NCBI RefSeq assembly: GCF_016798245.1
Contig: NZ_JAEUZA010000001.1
Location: forward strand, 108,221 to 172,220
Origin: Alkalicoccobacillus gibsonii
Lineage (GTDB): Bacteria > Bacillota > Bacilli > Bacillales > Bacillaceae_D
DNA length: 64,000 nt
Reading direction: 5' to 3'
Positions 15,464-24,234 of the stretch are shown here, one piece after another. The position numbers were made by a program, and so were the translations under genes. Numbering within the stretch: position 1 is the first letter of the stretch; each line of letters begins with the position of its first letter. Under the pieces are notes generated by a model. It was given only the letters and a program-made list of their open reading frames with translations. It had not been told where the DNA came from and did not search any database.

Positions 15464-16783
15464 TTGAGACACATATTACACACATGGACTGGTATGATTG
15501 AACCTGAATTAAAGGCCTGGAGACGAGAGCTACATCAACATGCGGAAGTGGGTTTTTGTGAATATGTAACAACCTACTTTGTTTATCAGAAACTACAAAC
15601 ACTTGATTTTACGTTACATATTGGCAAAGATGTACTGGATACAAAATCTCGTTTTGGTGTGCCGACACAAGAAACGCTTGAGGAGCATGAAAAGCGGGCA
15701 TTGGAGCAAGGAGTTCCTGAGGCTTTTCTCAATCAAATCCGTAGTGGCCATACGGGTGTAGTAGCTACGCTTGATACTGGACGCAAGGGAAACCATATCG
15801 TTTTACGATTTGATATTGATGCGCTTCCAATCGAAGAAGCAAATGAGCACACTCATATTCCGAGTAAAGAAGGATTCCGTTCACGTAACAAAGGGATGAT
15901 GCATGCGTGTGGTCATGATGGTCATACGGCAATTGGCTTAGGTATAGCAAGGTTCCTTCATCAACATAAGGACCAATTAAATGGTCGGTACACATTGCTT
16001 TTTCAACCAGCTGAAGAGGGAAGCAGAGGTGCGAATGCAATGGTTGCTAAAGGATGGCTAAAAGACGCCAACCTTTTTTTAAGTGGCCATTTAGGAATTA
16101 AATCCTTGCCAATAGGGACCATTGTTGCACGAACAACAGGCATATTAGCTACATCAAAGCTTGACGTAGAGATTAATGGGAAAACGGCGCACGCTGGCAT
16201 GAGTCCACATGAGGGCAAAAATGCGCTCCTTGCTGCTTCATCAATGGCTTTAGCACTTCATTCAATTGCTCCACATGGCGAAGGAGCTACACGAATAAAC
16301 GTAGGCTCCTTAAAAGCTGGAACTGGCAGGAATATCGTTCCGGGAGATGCAACGCTTCAGCTTGAAACAAGAGGAGCGACGACGATTGAAAATCAGTATA
16401 TGAAAGAGGAGGCCATTCGTCGGATTCAGGGAGCAGCTTCAATGTACGGTGTCGAAGCTGAGGTAAAGGTTGTAGGAGAAGGAGTAACAGCAGAAACAGA
16501 TTCCTATTGGTCTGAACAGATTCCAAAAGCATTAGCACAAAGCACTGTAGTTAAGAACATTCTTCCTGAGCTTAAATTAAATGGGTCAGAGGATGTGACT
16601 TACATGATGAGAGCTACTCAACAAGCAGGAGGAAAAGCGGCATATCTAATTTACGGGACACCGCTCACAGCAGGACATCACCATCGATTATTTGACTTTG
16701 ATGAGCAAGCATTGGCTATTGCAGTAAACGCATTAGCTTACTTAATTTGTGCGGAGAATGGTGAAGGAATTCTTAAGATTTAA
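15464..16783 (+). CDS. M20-family amidohydrolase (AbgA/aminoacylase-like)
   Basis: 439 residues from a TTG start, 10 nt after AAAGGAG. Zinc-dependent M20 fold: RFDIDALPIEE, then MHACGHDGH with metal-binding His and Cys, then QPAEEGSRG, and the C-terminal GHHHRLFDFDEQA metal-ligand region. Length and the inserted segment at about 50-95 resemble AbgA, the p-aminobenzoyl-glutamate hydrolase subunit, more than short IAA-amino-acid hydrolases. It removes an acyl group from an N-acyl amino acid; the true substrate is unknown. An extended -10 (TGCTATACT, 15385-15393) lies upstream, and the acetyltransferase gene follows 17 bp on. Confidence 0.85.
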   Translation: MRHILHTWTGMIEPELKAWRRELHQHAEVGFCEYVTTYFVYQKLQTLDFTLHIGKDVLDTKSRFGVPTQETLEEHEKRALEQGVPEAFLNQIRSGHTGVVATLDTGRKGNHIVLRFDIDALPIEEANEHTHIPSKEGFRSRNKGMMHACGHDGHTAIGLGIARFLHQHKDQLNGRYTLLFQPAEEGSRGANAMVAKGWLKDANLFLSGHLGIKSLPIGTIVARTTGILATSKLDVEINGKTAHAGMSPHEGKNALLAASSMALALHSIAPHGEGATRINVGSLKAGTGRNIVPGDATLQLETRGATTIENQYMKEEAIRRIQGAASMYGVEAEVKVVGEGVTAETDSYWSEQIPKALAQSTVVKNILPELKLNGSEDVTYMMRATQQAGGKAAYLIYGTPLTAGHHHRLFDFDEQALAIAVNALAYLICAENGEGILKI

Positions 16784-16800
16784 CGGAGAGGAGCAAATAG

Positions 16801-17361
16801 ATGAAGCTACATATAACAGATCAACTAAGTGTCACCCCATTTACTATAGAAGATGCACAGGCCTTATTTGAATTAACGGATGAGTCTCGCGAGTCCTTGC
16901 GTAAATGGTTGCCGTGGGTTGATCGCATCCAACGAGTGGAGGACACAAGACAATTTATTGAATTTGCCAACATGGATCGTGAGGCACAAACACGTTTAAT
17001 CGGCGCCATTAAGTACAATCATACCATCATTGGTGTAGCTGGATTTAATGAGGTAGATTGGACAAACCAAATTGCAAAAATAGGGTATTGGCTAGGGTTT
17101 GAATATGAAGGGAAGGGCTGGATGACTGCCGTTGTAAGAGAATTAATTCACTATGCCTTTAACGAGATGGAGCTAAACAGAGTTGAGATTCGTGTAGCCG
17201 TTCATAATGTTAGAAGTCAGAAGATCCCAAAACGCCTTGGTTTTGCGAACGAAGGCTGTATCCGACAAGCTGAGAAACTCTACGATCGGTTTGTTGATCA
17301 TACGTTATATGGATTAGTAAAGACTGAATGGAAACAGCCGACTGAGGATGAATTAATTTAA
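16801..17361 (+). CDS. GNAT acetyltransferase, RimJ/RimL (YdaF) type
   Basis: 186 residues with the RimL-like pattern: LRKWLPWVDRI near residue 36, GYWLGFEYEGKGWMTAVVREL (acetyl-CoA binding loop) near 96-116, and NRVEIRVAVHNVRSQKIPKRLGF near 127-149. It moves acetyl from acetyl-CoA to an N-terminal or side-chain amine; B. subtilis YdaF is the nearest known relative by pattern. It follows the amidohydrolase gene by 17 bp and is probably cotranscribed. Its stop overlaps the convergent S66 gene by 4 bp. Confidence 0.88.
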   Translation: MKLHITDQLSVTPFTIEDAQALFELTDESRESLRKWLPWVDRIQRVEDTRQFIEFANMDREAQTRLIGAIKYNHTIIGVAGFNEVDWTNQIAKIGYWLGFEYEGKGWMTAVVRELIHYAFNEMELNRVEIRVAVHNVRSQKIPKRLGFANEGCIRQAEKLYDRFVDHTLYGLVKTEWKQPTEDELI

Positions 17362-18278
17362 GTGACAGTCGGCTCTAGAATCGTAATAATAGAGTTCACC
17401 GCATCCATATTTACACTTGCGCCAATGGGTACACATGCTTTGTAGTAGCCGTGAGCAGATGAAAGATTTGTAATTAAAGGCTTTCCGAGCGGAACAAGAA
17501 AACGACGAATAAGTTCATTGTAACTAACTCCGTAAGCCTCTTCGCAATTTGTACATTCTCCCATGATGATACCGGCCACATCATTAAAAACACCTGCTGC
17601 ATTTAAATGACTCATGTAACGATAGACTGTATTAATTGGTTCATGAGTTTCTTCAAGTACAAGTATTTTTCCCTTTGCGTCAATCTCAAATTCTGTTCCA
17701 AGCGTATCTACAAAAGAAGTTAAGTTTCCGCCAATCAATTCACCAGTTACATTACCCGGTACAAGACTGAATAAAGGAGTATCAGGTGGATTCGTTAGGA
17801 GTTTGCTAGGAACGGGTGCAGAAACAGCTCCATAAAACTGATCAAAGTTGTAGGTAGGTGTGGTTGGTCTAAAATCAATAAGTAAAAGGCTTTGGAAGCT
17901 TAAAAGATCGGCGTATTGATAGAGAACATTTTGTAAGACCGTAATATCACTATATCCTGTTAGAATCTTAGGGTTCTCCTTTATCACCTCAAAATCAAGA
18001 TAGGGTAAAATCCCTGCCACCCCAACGCCACCTCGACTAGGTAAAATCATCTTAACATCTGGATTACTAAACATACTCAAAAGATCAGCTGCGCGCTGTT
18101 CAGGTGTTCCTGCAAGAAATCCATCTTGTGCAAAGACGTAATCACCGAATACTACGTTAAATCCTAAAGTGCGTAGATATTCAGCTCGTGTATTTATAAT
18201 GGCTGGGTCTAGTGGACTTCCGAGTGTAACAATTCCGATTGTATCGCCAGAACTTAGCGAAGCTGGTTTATTTGTCAT
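17358..18278 (-). CDS. S66 peptidase (LD-carboxypeptidase family)
   Basis: 306 residues from the ATG right after GAGGTG; an ATG ten codons upstream lacks a ribosome site. Serine nucleophile in TGYSDIT, Glu in LVLEETHEP and His in LSSAHGYY make the Ser-Glu-His triad of S66 enzymes. SRGGVGVAGILPYLDFE is also typical. These cytoplasmic enzymes remove the terminal D-Ala from recycled muropeptides (LdcA), while relatives act on microcin-type peptides (MccF), so a self-immunity role cannot be excluded. No signal peptide is seen. Confidence 0.87.
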   Translation of the reverse strand: MTNKPASLSSGDTIGIVTLGSPLDPAIINTRAEYLRTLGFNVVFGDYVFAQDGFLAGTPEQRAADLLSMFSNPDVKMILPSRGGVGVAGILPYLDFEVIKENPKILTGYSDITVLQNVLYQYADLLSFQSLLLIDFRPTTPTYNFDQFYGAVSAPVPSKLLTNPPDTPLFSLVPGNVTGELIGGNLTSFVDTLGTEFEIDAKGKILVLEETHEPINTVYRYMSHLNAAGVFNDVAGIIMGECTNCEEAYGVSYNELIRRFLVPLGKPLITNLSSAHGYYKACVPIGASVNMDAVNSIITILEPTVT

Positions 18279-18389
18279 GCAGCACCTCGTTTTTCGTTTA
18301 TTTGACATGTATATGCGCTATCAGATATCTAAATCAATATTTTTCTTATTAAGTAAGAAAGGAAACGAAATAGTTGAAAATAGAACTGG

Positions 18390-18417
18390 CCCTGTGAAAT
18401 GTTGTTATTTCACAGGG
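18390..18417. other. Strong hairpin between ldcA-like gene and deoR
   Basis: CCCTGTGAAAT / ATTTCACAGGG (11 bp, 6-nt loop) with TTTT after it on the plus strand and a GAAAA run on the other side. It has terminator form but lies downstream of no gene on either strand, so it may insulate the deoR promoter or be a relic. Confidence 0.55.
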
Positions 18418-18455
18418 TTTTCACTCATTTTTATGTTAAAATAAATCAAACAACA

Positions 18456-18515
18456 CATAATTTTGTTCAAAACAAACATAATTTTGTTGACTAGTGTCAA
18501 TTTGTGTTGTAAATT
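18456..18515 (+). promoter_or_regulatory. Promoter and repeated operator of the DeoR/four-carbon-acid operon
   Basis: CATAATTTTGTT occurs twice (18456-18467 and 18477-18488) as direct repeats 21 bp apart, on the same DNA face. The second copy runs into TTGACT (-35, 18487-18492), then a 17-bp spacer and TAAATT (-10, 18510-18515). TTGAC-TAGT-GTCAA is also a small dyad over the -35. DeoR-type repressors commonly bind repeats like these at their own promoter. Confidence 0.55.
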
Positions 18516-18541
18516 AACACTATAGGATGTGAAAAACGAAC

Positions 18542-19297
18542 ATGGATCCTAAAACAAGACGAAATCAGATTCAGCAAATAGTTGAAGAAAATGGAAAAGT
18601 TGAGATTGATCAACTGACCGAAGCATTGCAGGTTTCTCATATGACAGTGCGTCGGGATTTAGCGCTATTAGAAGAAGAACAAAAATTGATTCGAACGCAC
18701 GGCGGAGCTGTTCTGCCAAAAGCTTTAGTAAAAGAAACACCTTATGTAAACAAAGAAACAAAAGAATTACATGCTAAGAGATCGATTGCTAAGGAATCCC
18801 TTTCTTTAATTGGACATGGAGCAACGATATTAGTTGACTCAGGGACAACTACTTTTGAGTTAGTTCGGTTGTTGAAAGATCGTGATGATTTAACGATTAT
18901 CACAAATGATATTAAGATCGCAGCTGAACTCGTTGATGCGAAACCTCGCTGTATCGTCACAGGGGGCGAAGTGCAGTCGAAGGTAGGAGCGTTGTATGGA
19001 GCGCATGCTTATGATTTATTGCGCAGTATACACGTTGATTTGTTCATTTTGGGTGCTCATGCTGTTCATCAAAATGTAGGGGTAACCGCTCCAACATTAG
19101 AGAAGGCAAAAATGAAACAACTGATGATCGAGGCTGCAGAACAAACATGGCTAGTATGTGATACAAGCAAATTTAATGAAAAATCTTTTGCACATGTGTG
19201 CGAATTACATGAAGTAGAAGGAATTGTGACAGATGATCGTTTGAATGATGAAGAGTTAGATTTATTTCATCAAACTAGACTGAAGGCACCTTTGTAG
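18542..19297 (+). CDS. DeoR/GlpR-family repressor
   Basis: 251 residues. An N-terminal DeoR HTH (about 1-57, VSHMTVRRDLALLEEEQKLIRTHGGAVL) precedes a DeoRC sensor domain with VDSGTTTFELVRLL and ITNDIKIA, which binds a phosphorylated sugar-type effector. First gene of an operon with the DUF1537 kinase and PdxA2, so the effector is probably a four-carbon acid phosphate. It likely represses its own operon through the repeats at 18456-18488. Confidence 0.9.
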   Translation: MDPKTRRNQIQQIVEENGKVEIDQLTEALQVSHMTVRRDLALLEEEQKLIRTHGGAVLPKALVKETPYVNKETKELHAKRSIAKESLSLIGHGATILVDSGTTTFELVRLLKDRDDLTIITNDIKIAAELVDAKPRCIVTGGEVQSKVGALYGAHAYDLLRSIHVDLFILGAHAVHQNVGVTAPTLEKAKMKQLMIEAAEQTWLVCDTSKFNEKSFAHVCELHEVEGIVTDDRLNDEELDLFHQTRLKAPL

Positions 19298-19313
19298 ATC
19301 AGGAGGACGTTTT

Positions 19314-20603
19314 ATGAAAATAGGTGTAATTGCAGATGACCTAACTGGAGCAAATGCATCTGGAGTAAAGTTAGTGAAGCAAGGCTTTCAAGCAACGACC
19401 ATTGTTCACAGTGCACAGCTCCCTGCCAGTGGGTATCAAGATGTGGTTATTATGGATACAGATAGTCGCTATCTAGAAAAAGAGATGGCAAGACAAAGAG
19501 TATCAAAAGCAATGAACCAGCTGAAGAACTGGGGAGCGACTGTTTTTACAAAGCGAATTGATAGTACGATTCGTGGAAACATTGGACAGGAAATTGATGA
19601 AATGCTTAGCCATATGGAGAAAGATGCCGTTTCAATTATTATTCCTTCCTTTCCCGATTCAGGTAGGGTTACGACCGGAGGATACTTATTACTTGATGGC
19701 GTTCCCTTGCAGGAAACTTATGTTTCTAAGGATCCTATTGCTCCCATTACTAAATCCTTTGTACCAGATCTTATTTCAGCACAGTCAGAACATAAGGTCG
19801 GATATATTGGCTTGAGTGCTGTGATGGATGGGAAAGAATCCTTTCTTTCCTCCTTACAAGAACAAATCACAAACGAATGTAAGTTAGTTGTTGTGGATGC
19901 TGTAACAAATGAACAAATTGAAGATATAGCAGAGGCGCTTTCACAGTCTCAAAGACAAATTTTATGTGCAGATCCTGGTCCATTAACGGCGAGTTATGCA
20001 CGAGCTTTATCAAAGGATCATGTGAAAAAGGCGACGATTCTTGTTTCGGTAGGAAGTGCGACAAGTTTAACTGGTTCACAATTAGAGTATTTAATTGAAA
20101 AAACAGGTTCAACGCCTGTTTATGTAGATCCAGAGCCCTTAGCAAGCTATACAGAGACTTGGGAATTAGAAGTGGAGAGAGCAACGGAGGAAGCAGTTAA
20201 ACAAGCATTAGTTGATCATGTTTTAATTGTTACTAGTCATAAACCGGGACAGGATCTTGTCGATCTGAAAGCTAAGGCACGTCTTGAAGGTAAAAGTAGT
20301 GATGCTTTGGCTAAGCGCATTACGGATGGTCTAGCAACGATCAGCCGAAAACTATTAACCAATGAAAAGTTAACATTCGCAGGATGCTTCACTAGTGGTG
20401 GAGATGTTACCGCTTCTGTTTGTGCTCTCGGACGTGCGAATGGGATTTCCTTGAAAGATGAAGTGATGCCGCTTGCAGCTTATGGAACTTTTGAGGGTGG
20501 ATATTTTGATGGACTACCTGTTGTAACCAAAGGTGGATTAATAGGAGATAAAAAAGCCATCTATGAGTGTGTGAAGTTTGTACAAACAAAAGCAACCATG
20601 TAA
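19314..20603 (+). CDS. Four-carbon acid sugar kinase (DUF1537; D-threonate/D-erythronate kinase type)
   Basis: 429 residues. The N-terminal domain begins IGVIADDLTGANASGVKL, the substrate-binding signature of the family, with KRIDSTIRGNIGQEID near residues 82-97. The C-terminal nucleotide-binding domain shows FAGCFTSGGDVTASVCALG and ends with the usual LPVVTKGGLIG. Enzymes of this family phosphorylate D-threonate (DtnK) or D-erythronate (DenK) at O4. With PdxA2 next door, D-threonate is the simplest substrate because no isomerase gene is present. It starts 17 bp after deoR. Confidence 0.9.
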   Translation: MKIGVIADDLTGANASGVKLVKQGFQATTIVHSAQLPASGYQDVVIMDTDSRYLEKEMARQRVSKAMNQLKNWGATVFTKRIDSTIRGNIGQEIDEMLSHMEKDAVSIIIPSFPDSGRVTTGGYLLLDGVPLQETYVSKDPIAPITKSFVPDLISAQSEHKVGYIGLSAVMDGKESFLSSLQEQITNECKLVVVDAVTNEQIEDIAEALSQSQRQILCADPGPLTASYARALSKDHVKKATILVSVGSATSLTGSQLEYLIEKTGSTPVYVDPEPLASYTETWELEVERATEEAVKQALVDHVLIVTSHKPGQDLVDLKAKARLEGKSSDALAKRITDGLATISRKLLTNEKLTFAGCFTSGGDVTASVCALGRANGISLKDEVMPLAAYGTFEGGYFDGLPVVTKGGLIGDKKAIYECVKFVQTKATM

Positions 20604-20619
20604 AAAGGAGAGATTTTTT

Positions 20620-21615
20620 ATGAAAAAGCCAGTTATTGCAATTACAATGGGAGATCCTGCAGGAATTGGACCTGAAATTACGGTCGGTTCATTAGATAAG
20701 AAAGAGATTTATGATATTTGTACACCTGTAGTTGTCGGAAATGCAGACATACTAGCAAAGATGCTTCCGGTAAAGAAAGCAGACTTAAAAATTAATCAAA
20801 TAAATGAAGTGCATGAAGCTGTTGGGGAATATGGAACAATCGATGTTATCCATCTAGGAGAATTAAACAATTTTGAGCTTGGTCAAGTAAACGGAGAGTG
20901 TGGTCAAGCAGCGTTTGACTATATTAAATATGCAGTCGAGCTATGCCAATCGAATCAAGCACAAGCAATGGCAACAGCTCCAATTAATAAAGAATCATTA
21001 AAAGCCGCTGAAGTTCCTTACATTGGTCACACTGAAATGCTGGCAGGATTCGCAGATGTGGCAGATCCACTAACAATGTTTGAAGTTCTAAGTATGCGTA
21101 TCTTTTTCCTTACTCGTCATCTTTCCTTAAAGGATGCAATTGGTCAAATGACAAAAGAACGAGTGCATGATTACCTAATCCGCTGTGATGCTGCACTTAA
21201 GCAACTAGGGGTTGAAAATCGTAAGTTTGCTGTTGCTGGATTAAACCCACATAGTGGAGAGAATGGACTATTCGGATACGAAGAAGTGGATGAAATTAGA
21301 CCTGGAATTGAGTTAGCTAAAGCAGATGGAATAGATGTAGTTGGTCCAGTTCCAGCGGATTCAGTTTTCCATCAAGCTTTAAATGGCCGTTATGATGCTG
21401 TGCTTTCTCTCTACCATGATCAAGGTCATATTGCGGCAAAAATGACTGATTTCCATCGTACCATCTCCATTACAAACGGGCTTCCTTTCCTAAGAACGTC
21501 GGTAGACCACGGAACAGCCTTTGATATTGCTGGAGAAGGAATTGCAAGCTCTGTCAGTATGGAAGAAGCGATTAAACTTGCTGCAAAATATGCACCACAT
21601 TTCATAAATGCATAG
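20620..21615 (+). CDS. pdxA2: PdxA2, 4-phospho-D-threonate 3-dehydrogenase
   Basis: 331 residues from the ATG after AAAAAGGAG. A PdxA-fold dehydrogenase: ITMGDPAGIGPEI at the N-terminus, TAPINKESLKAAEV, GHTEMLAGF with a metal-ligand His, and LYHDQGHIAAK then DHGTAFDIAGEG toward the C-terminus. The PdxA2 branch oxidises 4-phospho-D-threonate (or erythronate); the product decarboxylates to dihydroxyacetone phosphate. Linkage to the DUF1537 kinase and a GntP permease argues for this catabolic role rather than pyridoxal phosphate synthesis, which bacilli make by another route (PdxST). Confidence 0.9.
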   Translation: MKKPVIAITMGDPAGIGPEITVGSLDKKEIYDICTPVVVGNADILAKMLPVKKADLKINQINEVHEAVGEYGTIDVIHLGELNNFELGQVNGECGQAAFDYIKYAVELCQSNQAQAMATAPINKESLKAAEVPYIGHTEMLAGFADVADPLTMFEVLSMRIFFLTRHLSLKDAIGQMTKERVHDYLIRCDAALKQLGVENRKFAVAGLNPHSGENGLFGYEEVDEIRPGIELAKADGIDVVGPVPADSVFHQALNGRYDAVLSLYHDQGHIAAKMTDFHRTISITNGLPFLRTSVDHGTAFDIAGEGIASSVSMEEAIKLAAKYAPHFINA

Positions 21616-21623
21616 GTATTTTT

Positions 21624-21674
21624 ACAAAGCCGCTCATGCGGCTTTGTTATAAATGGAAAAATAAAGCGCTTACT
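21624..21674 (+). promoter_or_regulatory. Hairpin and cre-like site between pdxA2 and gntP
   Basis: ACAAAGCCG / CGGCTTTGT form a perfect 9-bp stem (21624-21647) with no good T-run, so it may only attenuate transcription or protect a 3' end. At 21660-21674 AATAAAGCGCTTACT matches the cre consensus except at the TG positions, suggesting weak CcpA control of the permease. Confidence 0.4.
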
Positions 21675-21690
21675 AAAGGGGGAAAGTAGA

Positions 21691-23058
21691 ATGGACGTGT
21701 CGGGTACACAGATGATTATTGGTCTTGTGATTGCAATTGCGGTCCTCATCTTTCTAGTAGTCAAAACAAAAGTTCATGTCTTTTTAGCACTTATTATTGC
21801 AGCATCTATTACAGGATTAGTGGGAGGAATGGCACCGCCTGCAGTCGTTGATGCAATTACACAAGGGTTTGGCTCCACACTTGGATCAATTGCGGTTGTC
21901 ATTGGTTTTGGTGTAATGATGGGTCGTATATTAGAAGTTTCAGGTGCGGCCGAACGATTAGCCTATTCCATCGTAAAAGTTTTAGGGAAGAGAAAAGAAG
22001 AGTGGGCTATGGCATTAACAGGGTATATTGTGGCTATTCCAATCTTCGTGGACTCGGCATATATCATTCTAAGTCCACTCGCAAAAGCGTTATCTAAGAA
22101 AAGTGGAAAATCTATTGTTGCACTTGCCGTTGCCCTCGCTGGAGGAGCAGTAGTTATTCATAGTGCAGTGCCTCCTACACCAGGTCCACTTGGTGTGGCT
22201 GGGATTTTAGATGTAGATATTGGTTTAATGATTTTATCTGGTATGTTATTCGCTATTCCTATTGTGTTTGTTATGGTGTTATACGCTAAGTGGTTAGGTA
22301 AACGAATTTATCAGCTTCCAAGTGAAGATGGACTAGGTTGGGTACGTCCAGAGAAAGAAATAACTGTGGAAGATTGGATGAATGAAAAAGAAAGCAAAGA
22401 CCTCCCTTCTTTATTCCGATCAGCCGCACCAATTGTTGTTCCGCTTATCTTAATCTTTCTAAATACCACGACAGCAGCATTAAACATGACGGGTCCAGTC
22501 ATTGAGTATATTCAGTTCTTTGGTTCACCACTTATTGCTGTTGGGATTGCTGTGTTAGTTGCGATTTATGGTCTATTTGGTCACGTTCGTCGCTCAGATG
22601 CGTTAGATCGCATGGAAGAAGGAATTCAACAAGCGGGTATCGTATTACTAGTTACAGGTGCTGGGGGCGCATTAGGCTTTGTATTAAGAGAAACGGGTGT
22701 GGGAGAATATATTGCTGAGATTATTGTTAATACGGGAATTCCGGCAATTTTACTACCTTTTGTTATCGCTAGTTTAGTAAGGTTAATACAAGGTAGTGGA
22801 ACCGTAGCGATGATTACTTCTGCTTCCATTTCAGCACCAATTCTTGCAGGTCTTGATGTAAATATGGTTCTAGCCGCTCAAGCAGCTGCACTTGGCTCTA
22901 TGTTGTTCTCTTACTTTAACGATAGTTTATTCTGGGTAGTAAACCGTACGATTGGTATTAAGCAAACGAAGGAACAAATTCTTGTCTGGTCAGTACCTAC
23001 AACGATCGCTTGGGTTACATCATTAATCTTGTTATTGATTGCAAATGCTATTTTTTAA
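21691..23058 (+). CDS. GntP-family four-carbon acid/gluconate permease
   Basis: 455 residues with about 12-14 hydrophobic segments. GntP-type motifs seen are VIGFGVMMGRILEVSGAAERLA, IPIFVDSAYIIL and HSAVPPTPGPLGVAG, with QGSGTVAMITSASI in the C-terminal half. Members are proton symporters for gluconate and related sugar acids. The gene lies 75 bp after pdxA2 in the same direction, so the likely cargo is D-threonate or a related four-carbon acid (inference). A long hairpin follows the gene. Confidence 0.92.
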   Translation: MDVSGTQMIIGLVIAIAVLIFLVVKTKVHVFLALIIAASITGLVGGMAPPAVVDAITQGFGSTLGSIAVVIGFGVMMGRILEVSGAAERLAYSIVKVLGKRKEEWAMALTGYIVAIPIFVDSAYIILSPLAKALSKKSGKSIVALAVALAGGAVVIHSAVPPTPGPLGVAGILDVDIGLMILSGMLFAIPIVFVMVLYAKWLGKRIYQLPSEDGLGWVRPEKEITVEDWMNEKESKDLPSLFRSAAPIVVPLILIFLNTTTAALNMTGPVIEYIQFFGSPLIAVGIAVLVAIYGLFGHVRRSDALDRMEEGIQQAGIVLLVTGAGGALGFVLRETGVGEYIAEIIVNTGIPAILLPFVIASLVRLIQGSGTVAMITSASISAPILAGLDVNMVLAAQAAALGSMLFSYFNDSLFWVVNRTIGIKQTKEQILVWSVPTTIAWVTSLILLLIANAIF

Positions 23059-23078
23059 ATAGCTAATATATTGTTAAG

Positions 23079-23132
23079 TGACAAAGTACAAAGAACAGTT
23101 CTGAATGCAGGACTGTTTTTTGTACTTTGTCA
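23079..23132 (+). terminator. Long-stem hairpin/terminator after gntP
   Basis: TGACAAAGTACAAA pairs with TTTGTACTTTGTCA (14 bp), then a G-T wobble, then AACAGT with ACTGTT: 21 pairs with a 12-nt loop. The inner hairpin AACAGT/ACTGTT followed by TTTTT is a regular terminator; the outer arms extend it well beyond normal. Confidence 0.75.
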
Positions 23133-23251
23133 TATTATCTAGACAAACAACAAATAGGATGAATTTAGATGAACAGTCTATTATCTCCCAAAAGAATGGA
23201 TCTAAGAATGTTGGGTGACTGTGAAATCAACGAAAATCCTTTCTTGAGAAA

Positions 23252-23279
23252 TTGTGGAATCATTTGTTACTCTTATAAT
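23252..23279 (+). promoter_or_regulatory. Promoter of the Glu-rich lipoprotein gene
   Basis: TTGTGG, 16-bp spacer, TATAAT (perfect -10), 21 bp before the GTG start. Confidence 0.55.
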
Positions 23280-23300
23280 AGATAAAAGGAGGACGAAAAC

Positions 23301-24191
23301 GTGAAGAAACGTTCGATCATTTCACTGATCGTTTTTGCAGGGATACTAGCGGCATGTGGAGACCAGGAAGCTGAGTCTTTATCTGCTACCAATTACGAAT
23401 CAAAGATCTTCGCTACGGATCAAAAGGAGTCGCTAGACCTACAGGAAACAGGAAATGAAGAGGAAGAAAACAAAGAAGAAAGCAATGAAGCGACTGAAGT
23501 AGAAAGTACACAAGAGACTGAAGAGAATGTTGCGACGAAGAAGGAAGTAAAGGAAGAACCTGAAGAGAATTCAACTTCAGAAGCGGTTGAAAAAGAAAGT
23601 GAAACTGAGGAAGAAATAGAGTCAAAAGAAGAACCAGAACCAGAACCAGAACAAAAGCCTACCTATGAAACCATTCATCACACTAGAGGTGCACTAACCG
23701 TAGATGGATCAACCGGTTCCACTGTTCAAACAGACGCTGGAACGTTTACCGTTGAAGCATCCCTTAAGAATATTCAAACGCTACAATCTGGTCCTATTCA
23801 AGTGCAAATAAAGAGTGCGAGCAAAATTAGTGGAGAGATCACAGAACCAAGTCTAGCTGGGGTTGCAGGAGAAAACGTCGGTTACATTCAATTAGATGCA
23901 ATTGTGACAAATTCAAGTGAGGATTCAGTCTTATTTTATCTTGATAATACAAGGTTAGATTCTGGAAGCCAGTCTTTTTATGCGAATGAGATGTTTAGTG
24001 GATCCGGTAGAGGATACGGGGATCTTCAGCCGTATACGGAACATCATATTACGTTGTTTTATATGATGGATGGAGCGAATGTAGGCGACATCTATTCAAT
24101 TTATGGGTTAACAGATGCCCCAACAGATCAAGCGTCTGGAGCGACATTAGGGGACCCCATGAAGTTTCAATTTTCATTTACAGGAGCTTAA
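23301..24191 (+). CDS. Lipoprotein with Glu-rich linker and beta-rich C-terminal domain
   Basis: 296 residues from GTG, 8 nt after AAAAGGAGG. Lipobox LAAC (Cys19) marks an exported lipoprotein. Residues 30-125 are a Glu/Ser/Thr linker without hydrophobics, very acidic and ending in repeated Glu-Pro. Residues 130-296 look like a compact beta-sandwich (GTFTVEASLKNIQTL, VGYIQLDAIVTNSSEDSVLFYL) of the type in surface DUF4352-like domains, though I cannot name it. The linker would hold the domain away from the membrane through the wall. Function unknown. Confidence 0.75.
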   Translation: MKKRSIISLIVFAGILAACGDQEAESLSATNYESKIFATDQKESLDLQETGNEEEENKEESNEATEVESTQETEENVATKKEVKEEPEENSTSEAVEKESETEEEIESKEEPEPEPEQKPTYETIHHTRGALTVDGSTGSTVQTDAGTFTVEASLKNIQTLQSGPIQVQIKSASKISGEITEPSLAGVAGENVGYIQLDAIVTNSSEDSVLFYLDNTRLDSGSQSFYANEMFSGSGRGYGDLQPYTEHHITLFYMMDGANVGDIYSIYGLTDAPTDQASGATLGDPMKFQFSFTGA

Positions 24192-24234
24192 CATTATAAA
24201 TTTCACGTACCGAAATTAAAGTGAGGTTAATGAA

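Noticed and set aside
18319-18330. Third copy of the TATCAGAT motif seen in the AraC cluster
   Set aside because: Only ten bases match and the TTTGTC half is absent; probably chance in AT-rich DNA.
23160-23290. Two short ATG frames (about 19 and 29 codons) before the Glu-rich lipoprotein
   Set aside because: They lack a ribosome site and cover the promoter; no reason to call them genes.
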